Source: Pectinophora gossypiella (lineage: Eukaryota > Arthropoda > Insecta > Lepidoptera > Gelechiidae). Taken from it: a stretch of 64,000 nt of DNA. This document shows positions 21,160 to 33,677 of this stretch, in pieces. The stretch lies in NCBI RefSeq assembly GCF_024362695.1, contig NC_065404.1, forward strand, positions 12,998,604-13,062,603. Direction: 5' to 3'. The notes below the pieces were generated by a model that did not search any database, was not told the origin of the DNA, and worked only from the letters and a program-made list of their open reading frames with translations. The position numbers and the translations under genes were made by a program. Position 1 is the first letter of the stretch. The number at the start of each line of letters is the position of its first letter.

Positions 21160-22470
21160 GATCTTACCTTATCTGGCCTGCTTGATCCCACTGCTGGGCA
21201 AAAGATTCCTCCACTTACATACAAACTTTCATACTTACTATCTATTTAAAAAAAATATTTATCCCAATAAAATTTTAGAGGTTTGTTTGGCTTCACATTG
21301 GTAGTTTTTGTCTGCGTATTGAAACAGTGATGGATGATTGACAACTGTTAATTTTAAAATGACTGAATAACCCGGCCGAATAAAATAGGCATCTCGCTCA
21401 TATTCAACCCGTTTGACGTGTGCTGTCAACTTAATTCTGTCCGGTTGTTCGCCTATATGAAATATAGGTGGCGCCATTTTCCTGCGTTTAACCTTCTAAT
21501 TTCATGGATAACCAACATAAGCAACTTCTATCTTTGTTTTTGGGTATAAATATACCCTTGTTATTACACCCATGCGCAACATATCTTCCACCAGTTATTA
21601 TTCTGATCAAAATAAAGTGAAGATATATAGGTAGCAACATAATTCTAAACGTATTTGTTCCAATATCAAGCAACAATTATTTTTATATATACCTCTGTCA
21701 TTACATTATATTTTTGAATAATTATGTACCCCGAACAATGAGAACTTAGGAAATTATCGCGTTAAATATGAACAACGCCAATATCTTTATCTTTTTAAAG
21801 AACGTGGTCTAGAAAGTTAAAAAAAAATCAAATATATTTATTCTTCTTAATTGAATTAAGTACATAGCTTACGCTTGACGCTTATTGAACGTCAAAAATT
21901 GGTCCCGCCAGGGAGCTTCAAACTAACTCCAAGATGATAGCAGGCATACGAAGTTTAAATAGGTACTAAAGTAATGTATTATCATTGATTGTTAATTGAT
22001 TGATACATGAATGATTTAGATTACTTTGCTCAAGAAAAAAGAAGACATCGCGTGTAACATAAACCAATAAAACACAATAAGTACCTAACGCAACCAATTA
22101 AAAAACTAAATATCAGTTTCACAAATGCAACTAATTATCAAAAAACCTCAGTATCACCCTTTGCCACTTCCGCATGGGTGAGTCTATAACGATATCCGAC
22201 AGGAGGGCGAATCCGCAATATTGTCTAAAATAATTGGCATTACTGGAGAAGTGTGGCTATCAAACAAGCAAGTTAGGGTCCCCGCAGACCTTGCGTGCAT
22301 TTAAAAAGTAAAATAAATATGTAAACCACAAATAACTACAAACACAAAACCGACCTTTGATGAGAATGGAAAAAGTGAAAGTGATGTGATAAATAATAAA
22401 TATGATCGTAGTACCTAAGTGGAATTCCGGGAATTCCGGGAAGAACCCCAACGGGAAAAAATGCGTGATA
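21160..22470. other. Intergenic DNA
   Basis: AT-rich; no supported gene. One CTCF-like core, TAGGTGGCGC, sits at 21465-21474. Confidence 0.4.
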
Positions 22471-22476
22471 TTTTGT

Positions 22477-23036
22477 ATCAGGGTCTTAGTGACATTGCAA
22501 CGAAAATTTGAGGGATAGTTCAGACCATGGTTCTCAGTTGATATCAAGAGGAATTTTCCGTCGTAAAAGTATGGACTTCCATACACAGTTCCATAACTGA
22601 AAATAATTTAAAAAACACTAAAATTTTCATGAATTTCCGACAGGAAAATCCACTTTATATTAACTCAGAATTATGGTCTGAATCATCCCCCTCAGTATTT
22701 CTTACGATGTCATTAACATCCTATAACATAACATAAGAAATACTTTATTGCACAAACAGGAAAAAACTAAATACAAAACAAAAGAGAAATAATAGTAGCA
22801 ATCTCTTCCAGCCTTCTTTCACCCTATGTACTTGTACAGAGTGTAAGTGAAATTGTAACAAATACTGAGGGGAATAATTCAGCTCATTATTCTGAGTTAA
22901 TATCAAGTGGAATTTTCCATCGCAAAAGTATAGAATTGGCACTAATAAAAAAAAACATGAATTTTGCGACGAAAAATTCCATTTTATATTAACTCAGAAT
23001 CATGGCCTGAGTCAACCAGATCAGTAATAGTTACAT
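22477..23036 (+). repeat. Compound MITE family M with a nested insertion
   Basis: Unit alpha (22477-22724) and unit beta (about 22827-23036) are each palindromic, built on 'agtgacat..gtaacga', 'gagttgatatcaag' and 'gaattttccgtcg' with their inverted partners. They are split by about 100 bp (22727-22826) that contains 'tactttattgcacaaac', a LINE-end-like motif. Confidence 0.8.
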
Positions 23037-23039
23037 TTC

Positions 23040-23145
23040 CAGCAACCCGCAGTGGAGCAGCGTGGTGGAGTATTCGGTCCATACTCCATACCCGTCCGGT
23101 TGATTGAGGGGAGGCCTGTGCCAGCAGTGGGACGTATATTTTTAT
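23040..23145 (+). repeat. SINE tail fragment
   Basis: 'cagtggagcagcgtggtgga', 'ggttgattgaggggaggcct' and 'gccagcagtgggacgtatat'. Head missing. Confidence 0.75.
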
Positions 23146-23329
23146 CGATAGGTATGCGCAGGCCCTTGCAGAGAAAGAAGTGTGGCCCCCAAACAAGCGA
23201 TTACCGCCGCCTGAGCGGACTGATCCCCGTGGGCGGAGAGATTGTGGCTAATGAATATAATACTGCCCCAGGTACTGTACCACTGCTACTTCAAACTGGT
23301 GACGTGTAGTCAAAATGATTTGCGTATTC

Positions 23330-23436
23330 AAATCTAGCTGTACGAGCCGGGTGCCCTCAGCGCTCCCCATTTGTCCGGCCAAGTAGATAATGCCACCGCC
23401 GGCAAATTTAGAATAAGTCACGACAAAAACAAAACA
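23330..23436 (+). mobile_element. Decayed Jockey-type LINE 3' end
   Basis: 'gagccgggtgccctcagcgc', 'ccccatttgtccggccaagt' and 'aataagtcacgaca', followed by an A-rich tail, match the 3' end of the full LINE in the opposite orientation. No clear target duplication. Confidence 0.75.
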
Positions 23437-23439
23437 AAC

Positions 23440-24331
23440 CAAAGTTCTAAGTGTATTTATAAATACAAGTATAGTGTATACTTTATTGCACCAACAGAAA
23501 AAGCTAAACCAATAAATAACTCATGTGAAAAAACAAATATTGTGTAGATAATATTTACATTTATGGCATTTTTAGAGAAAAAAAATACTTTAATAAATTC
23601 TAAAAACAAAAGACATCAACGGGCACTATTTTTTATTCTAAAAAAGCAGTTAAAACTACACTTTTTAAATAAATTATTACTTAATATTTTTTTATTAAAT
23701 TAAATAAATTTTCACTTTTTTCGAAAATATTCACAACCCGAGTGCTAGCAATAAAGTGATGTAGTTATACGATACATTTTGATTGTGTACTCGGTACGAT
23801 GGTCGAATTGACGTAATCTTGATAATTGTTGCGGTGGGGAGCGGTGGAGAACCGTGGAGATGGGGTCGCATAGCAACGGTTAACATTCTGATTTGCCTGT
23901 TATTACCTATATTACTACTATTTACAGACATTACATTATCTGAAATGCTTATGTTAGCAAATCCCTTAATTTGTCTTCCTTAAATTTAGAAACCACAACA
24001 TCGTAAATGTATTGATAACATTCATAGTATAAGTTTTAATATGTGTTATTAGCCTGAAAAACGTTGTTAATTATTTAATATTTTTGCTAACAAGACAGTG
24101 TCATGTTATCAAATTAAGTTGTATTTATGATGAAATAAAGAACATTTAAAAACAAAAAACAACTGATTTAAGACAAACTATCACTTGTCTTGTTGTTGGC
24201 TTTTTGTTGGGCAAACCCAATAGTGGGATCTTGTTGATTAGATTAGATACCATTAGTCAACAATATTGTGTAACAAAAAATAATAAAAAAAATATATTTT
24301 GATACAGAAATATCTCGGTAGGTAGATTATA
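23440..24331. other. Intergenic DNA
   Basis: AT-rich, no gene. A reversed 'gcaataaagta' LINE-end motif lies at 23479. Confidence 0.4.
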
Positions 24332-24341
24332 TACTACTCAC

Positions 24342-24667
24342 TTCATCTTCTCTCGTATGGGTTGTGAGGTGGATTACCAACCTCATCAACCCTGGTGTCA
24401 GGGTTACTATTGAGCCGCCGATGGCCCCTGACATGACTCATATAAAGACTACTTACTTACATCAGTTAGTAGTAACCGGGACCAACGGGTTAACGTGCCT
24501 TTCGAAGCACAAATCATCTTACTTTCGGACAACCAGGTGATCAGCCTGTAATGTCCTAACCAAACTAGGGATCACAAAGTATTTTTTGTGGTATTTCCCC
24601 ACCGGGATTCGAACCCGGGACCTCCGGATAGTGAGCTTAACGCTTAACCACTGGACCACGGAGGCCG
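24342..24667 (-). repeat. tRNA-derived SINE (family A), full copy with TSD
   Basis: On the minus strand the head 'ggcctccgtggtccagtggt' (A-box) and 'gggttcgaatcccggtgggg' (B-box) precede 'taggacattacaggctgatc' and a 'ccctgacaccagggttgatg' 3' part. The 10-bp duplication TACTACTCAC flanks it (24332-24341 and 24668-24677). Confidence 0.92.
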
Positions 24668-24677
24668 TACTACTCAC

Positions 24678-24792
24678 TAACAGCCTCCGTGGTGCAGTAG
24701 TTGAGCATTGGACTCGCGGTTCAGATGTACTGGGTTTGAATCGCGGTGGTAACATATCTTAAAAATCACTTCGAGATCCCCAGTTTGGTTAA
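24678..24792 (+). repeat. SINE family A, 3'-truncated head
   Basis: 'cagcctccgtggtgcagtag' and 'tgggtttgaatcgcggtggt' are the A- and B-box regions, running to 'ggttaagacattgcag'. It lies head to head with the full copy 10 bp away. Confidence 0.8.
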
Positions 24793-24799
24793 GACATTG

Positions 24800-27700
24800 C
24801 AGACAGATTTACAATACAATACAAATGTACTTTATTGCACCAATATAAAAGGAAATATTTACCAAAGACTCTTAACTAGGTACTTGTATAAGCATCAAAA
24901 CATGTTGTAACTGTAACGCTGCTGCTCTCATTCATGTTTGTTTTTTAAGTGGATAACTTTTTTGGCAAATAACTGTAATCTACTGATTGTACCTAAAATA
25001 AATTATGCTGTTGTTATCCCAAATAAAGAAAAATACTTAAATAAATAAATACTAGAACTACCCGACTGTCTGAAAGTAAGGATCCGTGCTTTGGAGGGCA
25101 CGTTAAACAGTCGGTACAGCAGGGCTAACATGCGCAACGTGATAAAATTATCGATCGATTCAATAAATTTTGTCGAACTCGATAAATTTGTGATGTTGTT
25201 CGTATTTTGACAGAACGACATGACTTATTTAGATTCACATATTAGCACCAATCGACAAAATCACTGTGACATTTTATCACATTGTGCATGTCAGCCCTAC
25301 AGATTACTATTAACTTAAAAGTAAATATATCGTCGTAACAGGAGTAGTAACAGTGACACTGAGTTGATGCGGTCGGCTATTGATCTCACGATCCTCACGA
25401 GAGAAAAAGAAGCAAAATCTCAATCAGAACTGATAGCAAGTTGCCTTGTTAGTGACATAGTTGCACTAAAATGTATTTATTTACTTCAAAATATTACCTA
25501 AATACGAAAATAAATATCTTGTTAGCAATTTAAAATCGAGTTGATTTTAAAAGTATATTCTTAAATCAAATATCGTGATACTAAATTCAAAATATGACCG
25601 AATTAACGTCAACATCAGAAGGGTACAGGCTCAGGGGAGCGCACGTTACGCGCACAATATCTGCGCCGTCATTCGAGCGCAATAAATACCCAAATAAAGC
25701 GCAAATAATACCCAAATCGCTCATCAGAGGCCGACAGAGGCCCTCCCCTAACTATAATTATCTATAATCAGAATACACCCCGTCTATAATCAAAATTACT
25801 GATTTGCGTATGGGTAGTGGGTAGTGATTGCAACCGGAATCAGGCATTACTTTTATTTGTAATTATGTGAACTGTCTGTATTTATGTCTCTCTGCTGCGC
25901 TAGGCATATGCGTATATATTATTTGTATACAACTTAAAGTTCAAATTCTGCCAAAACACATGTATAATAAATCACCTCGTAAAATAATAATTTGACATAC
26001 TTGTTTCTTTTAAAATCCACTCCATTGTCAACTCTATTGACATGAATTATATACCTCTAAACTTACAGTTTCACGGGCGTTTCAAATAACTGAAAACTCA
26101 ATCGCTTTTGTAACATCGTGATTCAAATGTCAGTTTAGAAACTAAAGCAGATCGGGATAAGATATCGCAAGCATGCGCGATTTTAGGGTAAGCAAGTACC
26201 TATACCTATTTTTGATGACGTTATAATTGATTATTTCATAAAAGTTTCACAGACATTTTTGACAATTTATAAAAAGTAGATAGGTCACATCCAGCTGTCA
26301 TCTACCCTACACAGTCAAATCGTCATTTGTTCGGATATCGCACAAATTGCATCGCGTTGAGGAACCTCGCCGAGTCTCCTGACACCACAGCTATTAAATG
26401 GCTACCAATCCTTAGCCCTAACACAAAACATCATACAACTTTTGTTTACCAAGCATAAACACGCAAGATTTATAGGCTTGAAAAAACGAAAACACATTGC
26501 GGCCATAAATTTTTTCAGCACATAAATTATTCGCAACAGAGGGCCGACTGACCCCGACCTCCAGTCGATTAAGCATCACTAGGTCTTCCTTCAATTTCAT
26601 ATTTATAAACGGGGATTACGTAAAAATGCCAGTGTAATGGATCACCTACAGGACTTAGGCCGGGGTGTGGGCGCAGGCGCCGCGGGGGTGAGGGGAAGGC
26701 AAATTTGCGAGGGACGGGCACAAGGGTTTGATCGCTGGACTCATCCATCACCGGACTCACGCATGTGAATTGGGGCGTTTTATCTGAAGATAGCCGCGAA
26801 TACCTATTTAAATATTTCGTCGTTTAGCGACCGAGCTTCACGGGCTAATGGTGTCGTGGTATCGATACAACATACACGATATAGGTACGTAACTACTGAA
26901 ACTATAAATAAACTAAACGTGTTTGCTCCTTTGTATTTTATACCACAGTAATCAGCTAAGGTTATCTGACTGACATGCATAATACATTCAAAGTGTATAG
27001 CAAACAAATATGTTGTCGGTTTTTTCCTTGCGCAATTCGAAACGTTTGTCTGACAGATAAGATGACAATCAATGACGTCAGTTGAAAATTAGATTTTTCT
27101 TTTGTTTTAAACCATGAAAACTACGCGCAACTCCCGATTGTAAAGATAAAGCCCATAGATAAACGTATAAAGTACTTACCAATTATAATGTTAATCTCTA
27201 CATAAGATCAGATTTGCGAATTTCTATCGAAGTATATAAATTCTTTACATAAATGACACGAGACTGTCATATGTACTACAACTACACAACAATTACCTCA
27301 AATATTCTGACTATTGAAACAATTACCTCAAATATATTTCAACATCCAAAAACACAGGAGTATAAGTAATTCAATGTCTTAAAATATTAAAAAACGAAAG
27401 CTAAGGATTTCAATTCAAAAGTTTATGGAAACAAGTTTCCTTAGACACTCATAGGCGGAACCGGGAATTCGTTTCAAGAGGGAGTTTTTCTTACTACTTT
27501 AATGTTAGTATACGCTTAGTAGGTAATATGGGCGCGATGCAACGGTTTCATACAAATCTCGCTTCCTGATCCAAAATGCTGCCTTTATTTCCTCTGCGTG
27601 TCTTGTGCTTAAGCATAGAATAAACAATAAGTAATACTAGATGGACATTGGACACTCCGCCGAACACCAATAAGAGCTTGGAGGGAGCTTGATTTACCTC

Positions 27701-28720
27701 GCCATGAGAGATACTTAAGTCCGGAGTATAAGAGCGTGCACGGTCTTGCTTGCTTGCTCACACTACGACTAAAAATCAAGCTAAGCCAACGAACGGCCTA
27801 AACTACCACAACACTATCAACAATGCTACGATACGCGCACAATGCACACACTTTTTTATATGCAGCTTATGTGTATAATACTCTACACCACACCTATGTG
27901 TTTAAAAAAATATAAACAAGGGGATATACAGAACATCGAGAAGCGGAAATGAAAAAGCGTAGCGGAAAAAATTAGGCGATTAATAAGGTAGACAAGTTGC
28001 AAACATGATGCAAACAGACAGAAACAACTCGCTTTTAAGGCTTTCGGCACAACTAGAAAGTAGAAGCAGGTTAAAAGCAACGTGGGAGCAATTTCAACGC
28101 GGAACCACGTTACAACCGCGTTCAGTTGTCATATTTAACTTCTGCGTAATATATATTCTCCCTGTAATATTTTCTGTAATCTTTACCTTTGAAATCATAA
28201 TATAAACAAACATTTATGTTTATGCATTAAGTAGATATTTTTCGTGTAAATCGCGCAGGCCAATGCCAAGACATATTCAAGATAATAAGCAGATCAACGT
28301 ATTACCTATATGTTTTTGCTTAACATTTTTCAAGTACAGGACAGTAGCACTAAGTATAATATACCTAGCTCATCGTTTAGCAGAAAGCTTAGTGAGGTGT
28401 GGATACTTAGTTCACCTTGCGATGGCTTTACTCTGACCCCTCAAAATATTTTTAAAATCGCCCCCGCTCCCGCTCCGCTTGTCATAGTGTTCACAACTCA
28501 TCCACATGAACCAATGACCTGAACTTGACTAACTGTACACTAGCCGGCAAGTCGAGCACACTGCCATAAAATATACTTTGTTTTTTTTTGTTACTAAATA
28601 GGTAGGTAAGTATGTACCTAACTATTGTCGGTTCTGTGAGTATAACGGGTAATCTTTGAGTCATAGTGGATTTAATGCCTTATTACATTATGCGATTTAT
28701 AATTCGCACAATGCGTCGGT
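24800..28720. other. Intergenic DNA with small repeat remnants
   Basis: No supported gene. 25060-25120 is a SINE-A fragment ('gatccgtgctttggagggca'). 26630-26720 is GC-rich. 28380-28440 ('agtgaggtgtggatacttag', 'ttcaccttgcgatgg') is a SINE family D fragment like 63520-63560. Other short open frames lack support. Confidence 0.4.
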
Positions 28721-28734
28721 GTAAGTAAAAAATA

Positions 28735-29046
28735 CGGCCTCCGTGGTCCAGTGGTTGAGCGTTGGGCTCACGATCCGGAGGCCCCGGCTTCGAATCCCGG
28801 TGGGGACGTATTCACAAAAATCACGTTGTGATCCCTAGTTTGGTTAGGACATTACAGGCTGATCACCTGATTGTCCAAAAAGTAAGATGATCCGTGCTTC
28901 GGAAGGCACGTTACGCCCCTACTACTTACTGAGTAAGTTAAGTTGAGTTAAGTAAGTAGTCGTTACATGAGCCTTTGGCGGCTCAATAATAACCCTGACA
29001 CCAGGATTGATGAAGTTGGTAATTCACCTCACAACCCACACCATAA
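28735..29046 (+). repeat. SINE family A, full copy with TSD
   Basis: Head 'ggcctccgtggtccagtggt', B-box-like 'cggcttcgaatcccggtggg', middle 'gacattacaggctgatcacc' and 'gatccgtgcttcggaaggca', and 3' part 'aaccctgacaccagg'. The 12-bp duplication AAGTAAAAAATA lies at 28723-28734 and 29047-29058. Confidence 0.92.
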
Positions 29047-29059
29047 AAGTAAAAAATAT

Positions 29060-29635
29060 ACCTATAGGTATGTCTAAATCGTCCCGCACACCCTATGTAC
29101 CCTGCCACCATACGTCCCGACGCATCGCACCCGATGAGTCGCGTTAAGGTCATTTTAGATCGATGGGTCTAAAATAATTTATTCACTTAGGTACTACTTA
29201 TAAAGATAAATTTTATAAATATAAGAGTGTCTAGTCTACCCTTTTAGGAATAAAGCAACAATATCAAATAAGTCATCCTAAAAGTTAGGTATACCTCCAC
29301 ATATTTTGATCAGCTGCTATCGTTATTCAAATACTTAATAAATAAATTAAATGAAACGACTAATAACCGCATTATTTCAGTTAAAATCTTAAAGTAAGTA
29401 CAAAAGTATTTACCTAATTGTTTTCATACAAATTGTTCGAAAGTTCAAAGTTTTCCAGCTGAAATTTTTCATGAAAACGATTTTATATGGCTTAACATTT
29501 TTTGTTACAAGGTTTAGTTCATACAATTACAGAAAGCTCTTATTGTTAAAGGTTTGTTTACATCACCAAATAGAACATTCAGTGATCGTGAAGCAAACGA
29601 GCCAGAGAGCAATCATAGATCGCCGTATTCTTTGG
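29060..29635. other. Intergenic DNA
   Basis: AT-rich, no gene or repeat recognised. Confidence 0.4.
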
Positions 29636-29639
29636 ATTT

Positions 29640-29990
29640 ATTAGGTTTATAAATAGACGGAACCCAAACAAATCGGCGTGTTCGTCGGCAACCGCCCTTG
29701 AACTGAGGCTCGGCGCCGCGAAGCCTGCGCGGGCCGGGGGAGGGCGGGCCCGGCGCGGCCAATCAGCAGCCCTTCACATTTTTCAGCCCCCGCCCGACGC
29801 CGGACGCTGCCCAAAAACAAAAGGATCAAAGTCGGCGAAACCTATCTCTTTCTCTGTGGGGCCAGCCACCGGGCATCGATGAGAGGATAGATACAGTGTG
29901 TCGCGCGCGCGCGAATCGATAACCTGCCCGCCCCCCGCCGCCGCCGCGCCCCTCCCGCGCCCGCCGGCCATTTGCACGCTTGTTTACTAT
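29640..29990. promoter_or_regulatory. CpG-rich promoter-like block
   Basis: A 350-bp GC- and CpG-rich block in otherwise AT-rich DNA. It holds a plus-strand TATAAATA (about 29649), an inverted CCAAT ('gccaatcagc', about 29758), and a (CG)n run (about 29903-29912). No coding exon follows within splicing reach that I can identify. It may be a promoter or enhancer for a gene outside this view, or an upstream start for the gene at 33.8 kb. Confidence 0.45.
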
Positions 29991-32900
29991 TATTATTTTA
30001 TTGAACGGACGCCGTTAAGTGACGAATAAGAAGTATTTACAAGTCACAGGCATCTAGCACACCTCTAGTGTCTTTCACCCAGCGCGACCCTCCGAGCTTT
30101 AGAACAGAGCGCTGTAAGATCATACTAACTTACCGCTTATTTAGTACCTACCAATTTATTAGGTACCTACCTAATTACCTAGATCACCTACGCTTATTAG
30201 GCTTTATTTAATTTTATTTAAGTGTAAAATTCTTTAAGTTCATTTACCCAGTAAGGCATATTAGACCTTTTATTATCTATTAGATTTAGGAACTAACTAC
30301 CTACCTATATAATTGGGTATAAATCTTTTTCTTCTAAGAAGAATCTTCTTTGAATAAACAGGTAGGTTTATGGTTTCTGTAACTTATTTACTATTAACTA
30401 CCTACCTAGTAGGTAGGGTACCTATAATGACTACAGGCAGGTTTACCTAAGTATCTTTAGATTATTTTGATAGTTAATAATATATTATTATACGTAAGTA
30501 ATAAAGATTTTATCTATCAATATGTTTTTGACTATATTACTTTCGAATACGAATTAATGTTTTGGTCGTTTGCATCATCATACTAACAAGAAACTAATCG
30601 TCTATTTCTTTCTATTATTATAGCTTAACTTTCTTTGTTCCAATGAGTAGGTACCTACCTATAGATCGGGTGAGTAAAATCTATAAATCCCTAACTCACC
30701 TAATTTAAAAAAGTTCATGGAAGCCACTCTTTTCAATGTGTACTTATGTAGGCCCCTACTGTAAAAGCTAAAAGTGGTGATGGTAAAAGAATTAGATCGG
30801 AAATAAAAATAATTCATTCATTCAAAAGTCCGCAAATTGTTTTTCATTAATCGTTCATTTCGGACCTTCACCGGCAGGCACCTGGTTACCTATATTTACC
30901 ATTGAGCTATAGTAAATTCTAAAAAAGAATCGTCAAAGTAACCAATACTTACATACCTACCTAAGTATTATTAAACATAACTACCAGTTCAGTACAATAA
31001 GTGTTTAGGTACCTAGTCGTTACATGAGCCATGTTAGGGACCTTTGGCGGCTCAATAGTACCTAACCCTGACACCAGGGTTGATGAGATTGGTACTCCAC
31101 CTCACAAACCACACGATAGAAGAAGATTGATTATATATTTCAATATAGATAACATTTTACAATCGTCTCGAATGCGCGGTAACATTTAGATCTGTCAAAA
31201 TACGCTAGTGTTGTGACGTTCATTAGCATAGGGATGTACCTATCAATCGATATTATGTTGATTGATTCTTTTCTAACAGGATGTAAATACTAAATATGCC
31301 TATTGCTTTGAATTTCAATCTATTTGTTTTATAATAAATTATTTTATGTTTATTTATTATTTACTAAGTGTTATAATTATGTATGTTAAATTAAGATTTA
31401 AGAGTGGGTATATTTATAACACCATAGACAAATGTTACCATATTATAAATAATAAATAAATAAATGAGCCAAGTCAGGATCCTTTCGCTGCTCCACAGCT
31501 GTATGATCTGTATCTATGGTGTCAGATAGAAAATAATCGATCGGCCTAATATCGACTGATACATCACTATGCTAATGAACCTCACTACACTAGCTTACGT
31601 ACTTTAAAAGATCTTATTCTTACCGCGCATTGAGACGATTGTAAAATGTTATCTTATTGAAATATAATTAATAATTATACTGAACTGGTCATTCTGTTTA
31701 ATAATAGTAAGTCTGACATTAAACTTACTTCAATAATACCTACCTAGTAGCCAGCTTAGCGTGCCTTCCGAAGCACAGAATCATCTTATTATTCGGATAA
31801 TATAATCAATTGATTTCAGCTTGTAATGTCCTGACCTCAAGGGACAGTCCTACAAAGTGTTTTTAAGGTACCGAACCTCGAATGGAAAACCGTAACCCTA
31901 TAGGATCACTTTGTTGTCCATTCGTTTGTCCGTTGAGGTAAATAAGTTACATATACTAAGAACACGCCTTTACTAACATTTAGAGTAGGCAGCGACCAAC
32001 GAATGCACGATAAGGTGCAAAAGTCCAATCAGTGTCTTGCAAAGTAATAAATTAACTAGTTGCACTTAAGACCTCCTGGTTACATGTCGTTTCTGTGTCT
32101 GTAACAGACCAAAAACACCTACAAAAACATAAATTTTATAATTATGACAACATAACTAATGGTTCATAATTTCACTACTGTTTACAAATAATTCACTGGG
32201 CTCAGTGACTACACTTCGCTCTTTGATTGTACGTGTTATTTCTGGACTCCTCCTCGGGTTATTATTGAGTCACCACAGGGTCTATGGCGTGCCCATTGTA
32301 ATGGCTACGCAGATATTTAAGTAAATACTTAAATAGTAGCCGGGATCAACAGCACCATGCAGAATACGGACAATTGGGTCGTGTACAAGATAAATTATGA
32401 AATTCTGATTTTACTAAATAAAGACAGATCTGAAACTACGAAAAACATTTTCTTTTAACTAGGTACTTAACTAATTTGTGATGTCAGACATTTTATCACG
32501 TGTTTCTATGACGTCACAGTGTGCTCTGTCATACAAATTCCATAGTAATTTCGTGTTTTGACGTTTAGTAAAAAGTAACTGATTTGATTAGTAGTACTGA
32601 TTACACTAATCTACTATACACTAATAGTACCTCCACAATATCGAACAAAACGCTATTTTTTAGTATAGTTTTATTTAAGTGGTGACTTCTAGGTGCTTAG
32701 GTACCTACATAACCCCAGTAATACAAATTTTTTAGCCTTTCTAATTATCTATATTATTAATATTGAAGAAGATTACATCTTTCCCGAGCATTGTAAAATT
32801 TTATTCTAAAGAATCCAAAGACAGGTAGGCTCAATAAATTCGGGGCGGCCTATAATTGGATGGGTGGTTATGGGGCCCGTTTAGAAACTTCATGTGATAG

Positions 32901-33160
32901 GATATTGCTGGGCATCTAAAGTCGTTTGTTTCCCAACTATTGATTGACTAATATTTTAGTTGCGACACTGCTACCTTTGTTCTACCTTGCAGTTTATGAA
33001 GAGGGAGAAAGAAGTAGGCAAACGGCTAGCCACAGTTCCTTCGCAACAAGAAATAACAATAATGGTTATTTCATTTTGAAAGAACAAAGAATAATTTGTT
33101 ACAGTTTTCCACTCATAAAACCGCAAACAAGATGAAATTTGACTGGTAGATTAAACATTT
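29991..33160. other. Intergenic DNA with SINE fragments
   Basis: No supported gene. Repeated TAGGTACCTA/ACCTACCTA words are dense at 30110-30430 and 30640-30665. 31008-31127 is a plus-strand SINE-A 3' part ('ggctcaatagtacc', 'ccctgacaccagggttgatg'). 31745-31870 is a minus-strand SINE-A fragment. Confidence 0.5.
32389..32602 (+). repeat. Repeat family E, copy 3
   Basis: Close match to 8525-8745 from 'agataaattatgaaattctg' to 'gtaactgatttga', including the TGACGTCA palindrome. Confidence 0.82.
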
Positions 33161-33166
33161 TTAAAA

Positions 33167-33339
33167 AGCGCCATCTACAACTTTTTTTAGAACTAGATGT
33201 AGTTCTAACATGTTGAAACTGCCAACAGTCTTTAAAGCGCCATCTAATGTTTTTCACTGGAACTCATACAATTTGTGCTGCCATCTATTAACAAGTTTTG
33301 AACGTAACTTGTTATTTATGACGATGTACAGGTGGCGCT
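33167..33339. promoter_or_regulatory. Cluster of four CTCF-like core motifs
   Basis: Matches to YAGRKGGCRS: minus strand at 33167-33177 and 33236-33246 (TAGATGGCGCT) and 33278-33287 (TAGATGGCAG), and plus strand at 33329-33338 (CAGGTGGCGC). A short hairpin, TTAGAACTA-GATG-TAGTTCTAA, lies at 33187-33208 between the first two. They sit about 340-510 bp upstream of the gene start. Insulator function is inferred from the motif only. Confidence 0.45.
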
Positions 33340-33446
33340 GTTAGAGGTCAAAATGGTCACAATACTTTTTATATCAAAATTGAAGATCGCAAATAATTAC
33401 TGTCTATATTTGCTTTACATATGCTGTATTATTTTTAAATAATGAT

Positions 33447-33452
33447 TTTATT
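33447..33452 (-). terminator. AATAAA poly(A) signal for 33472-33672
   Basis: Minus-strand AATAAA 20 nt beyond the stop codon of the small minus-strand frame, in an AT-rich context. Confidence 0.4.
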
Positions 33453-33471
33453 GAAAATCCAACAAAATTAC

Positions 33472-33672
33472 CTAATTTTTATCATTGTTTGTTTGTTGCG
33501 CAGTAAACTGCTTTATCGACGGAGCAGTTTCCGGTTGCCGCTCGCCGACATCACGCACACGCAAACGAGAATTTACAGCTAACTTCACTTCATAAATGTT
33601 CGATCTTTTACAACTACGTCGAGGCTTGTACTTTTTGGGATTACGCTTTTCGGTAATTATTGTTTTTCTCAT
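33472..33672 (-). CDS. Putative small basic protein, unidentified
   Basis: A 66-residue frame from an ATG at 33672. It is strongly basic in its first half (KRNPKKYKPRRSCKRS, 9-24) and ends in a Gln/Asn-rich tail. No family is recognised. In favour of a real gene: an AATAAA signal 20 nt past the stop, codon-like composition in AT-rich surroundings, and a head-to-head position with the spliced gene starting near 33680. Against it: short length, no visible homology, and a second out-of-frame ATG just upstream. It could be an exon of a longer gene or a chance frame. Confidence 0.4.
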   Translation of the reverse strand: MRKTIITEKRNPKKYKPRRSCKRSNIYEVKLAVNSRLRVRDVGERQPETAPSIKQFTAQQTNNDKN

Positions 33673-33677
33673 TGCAT

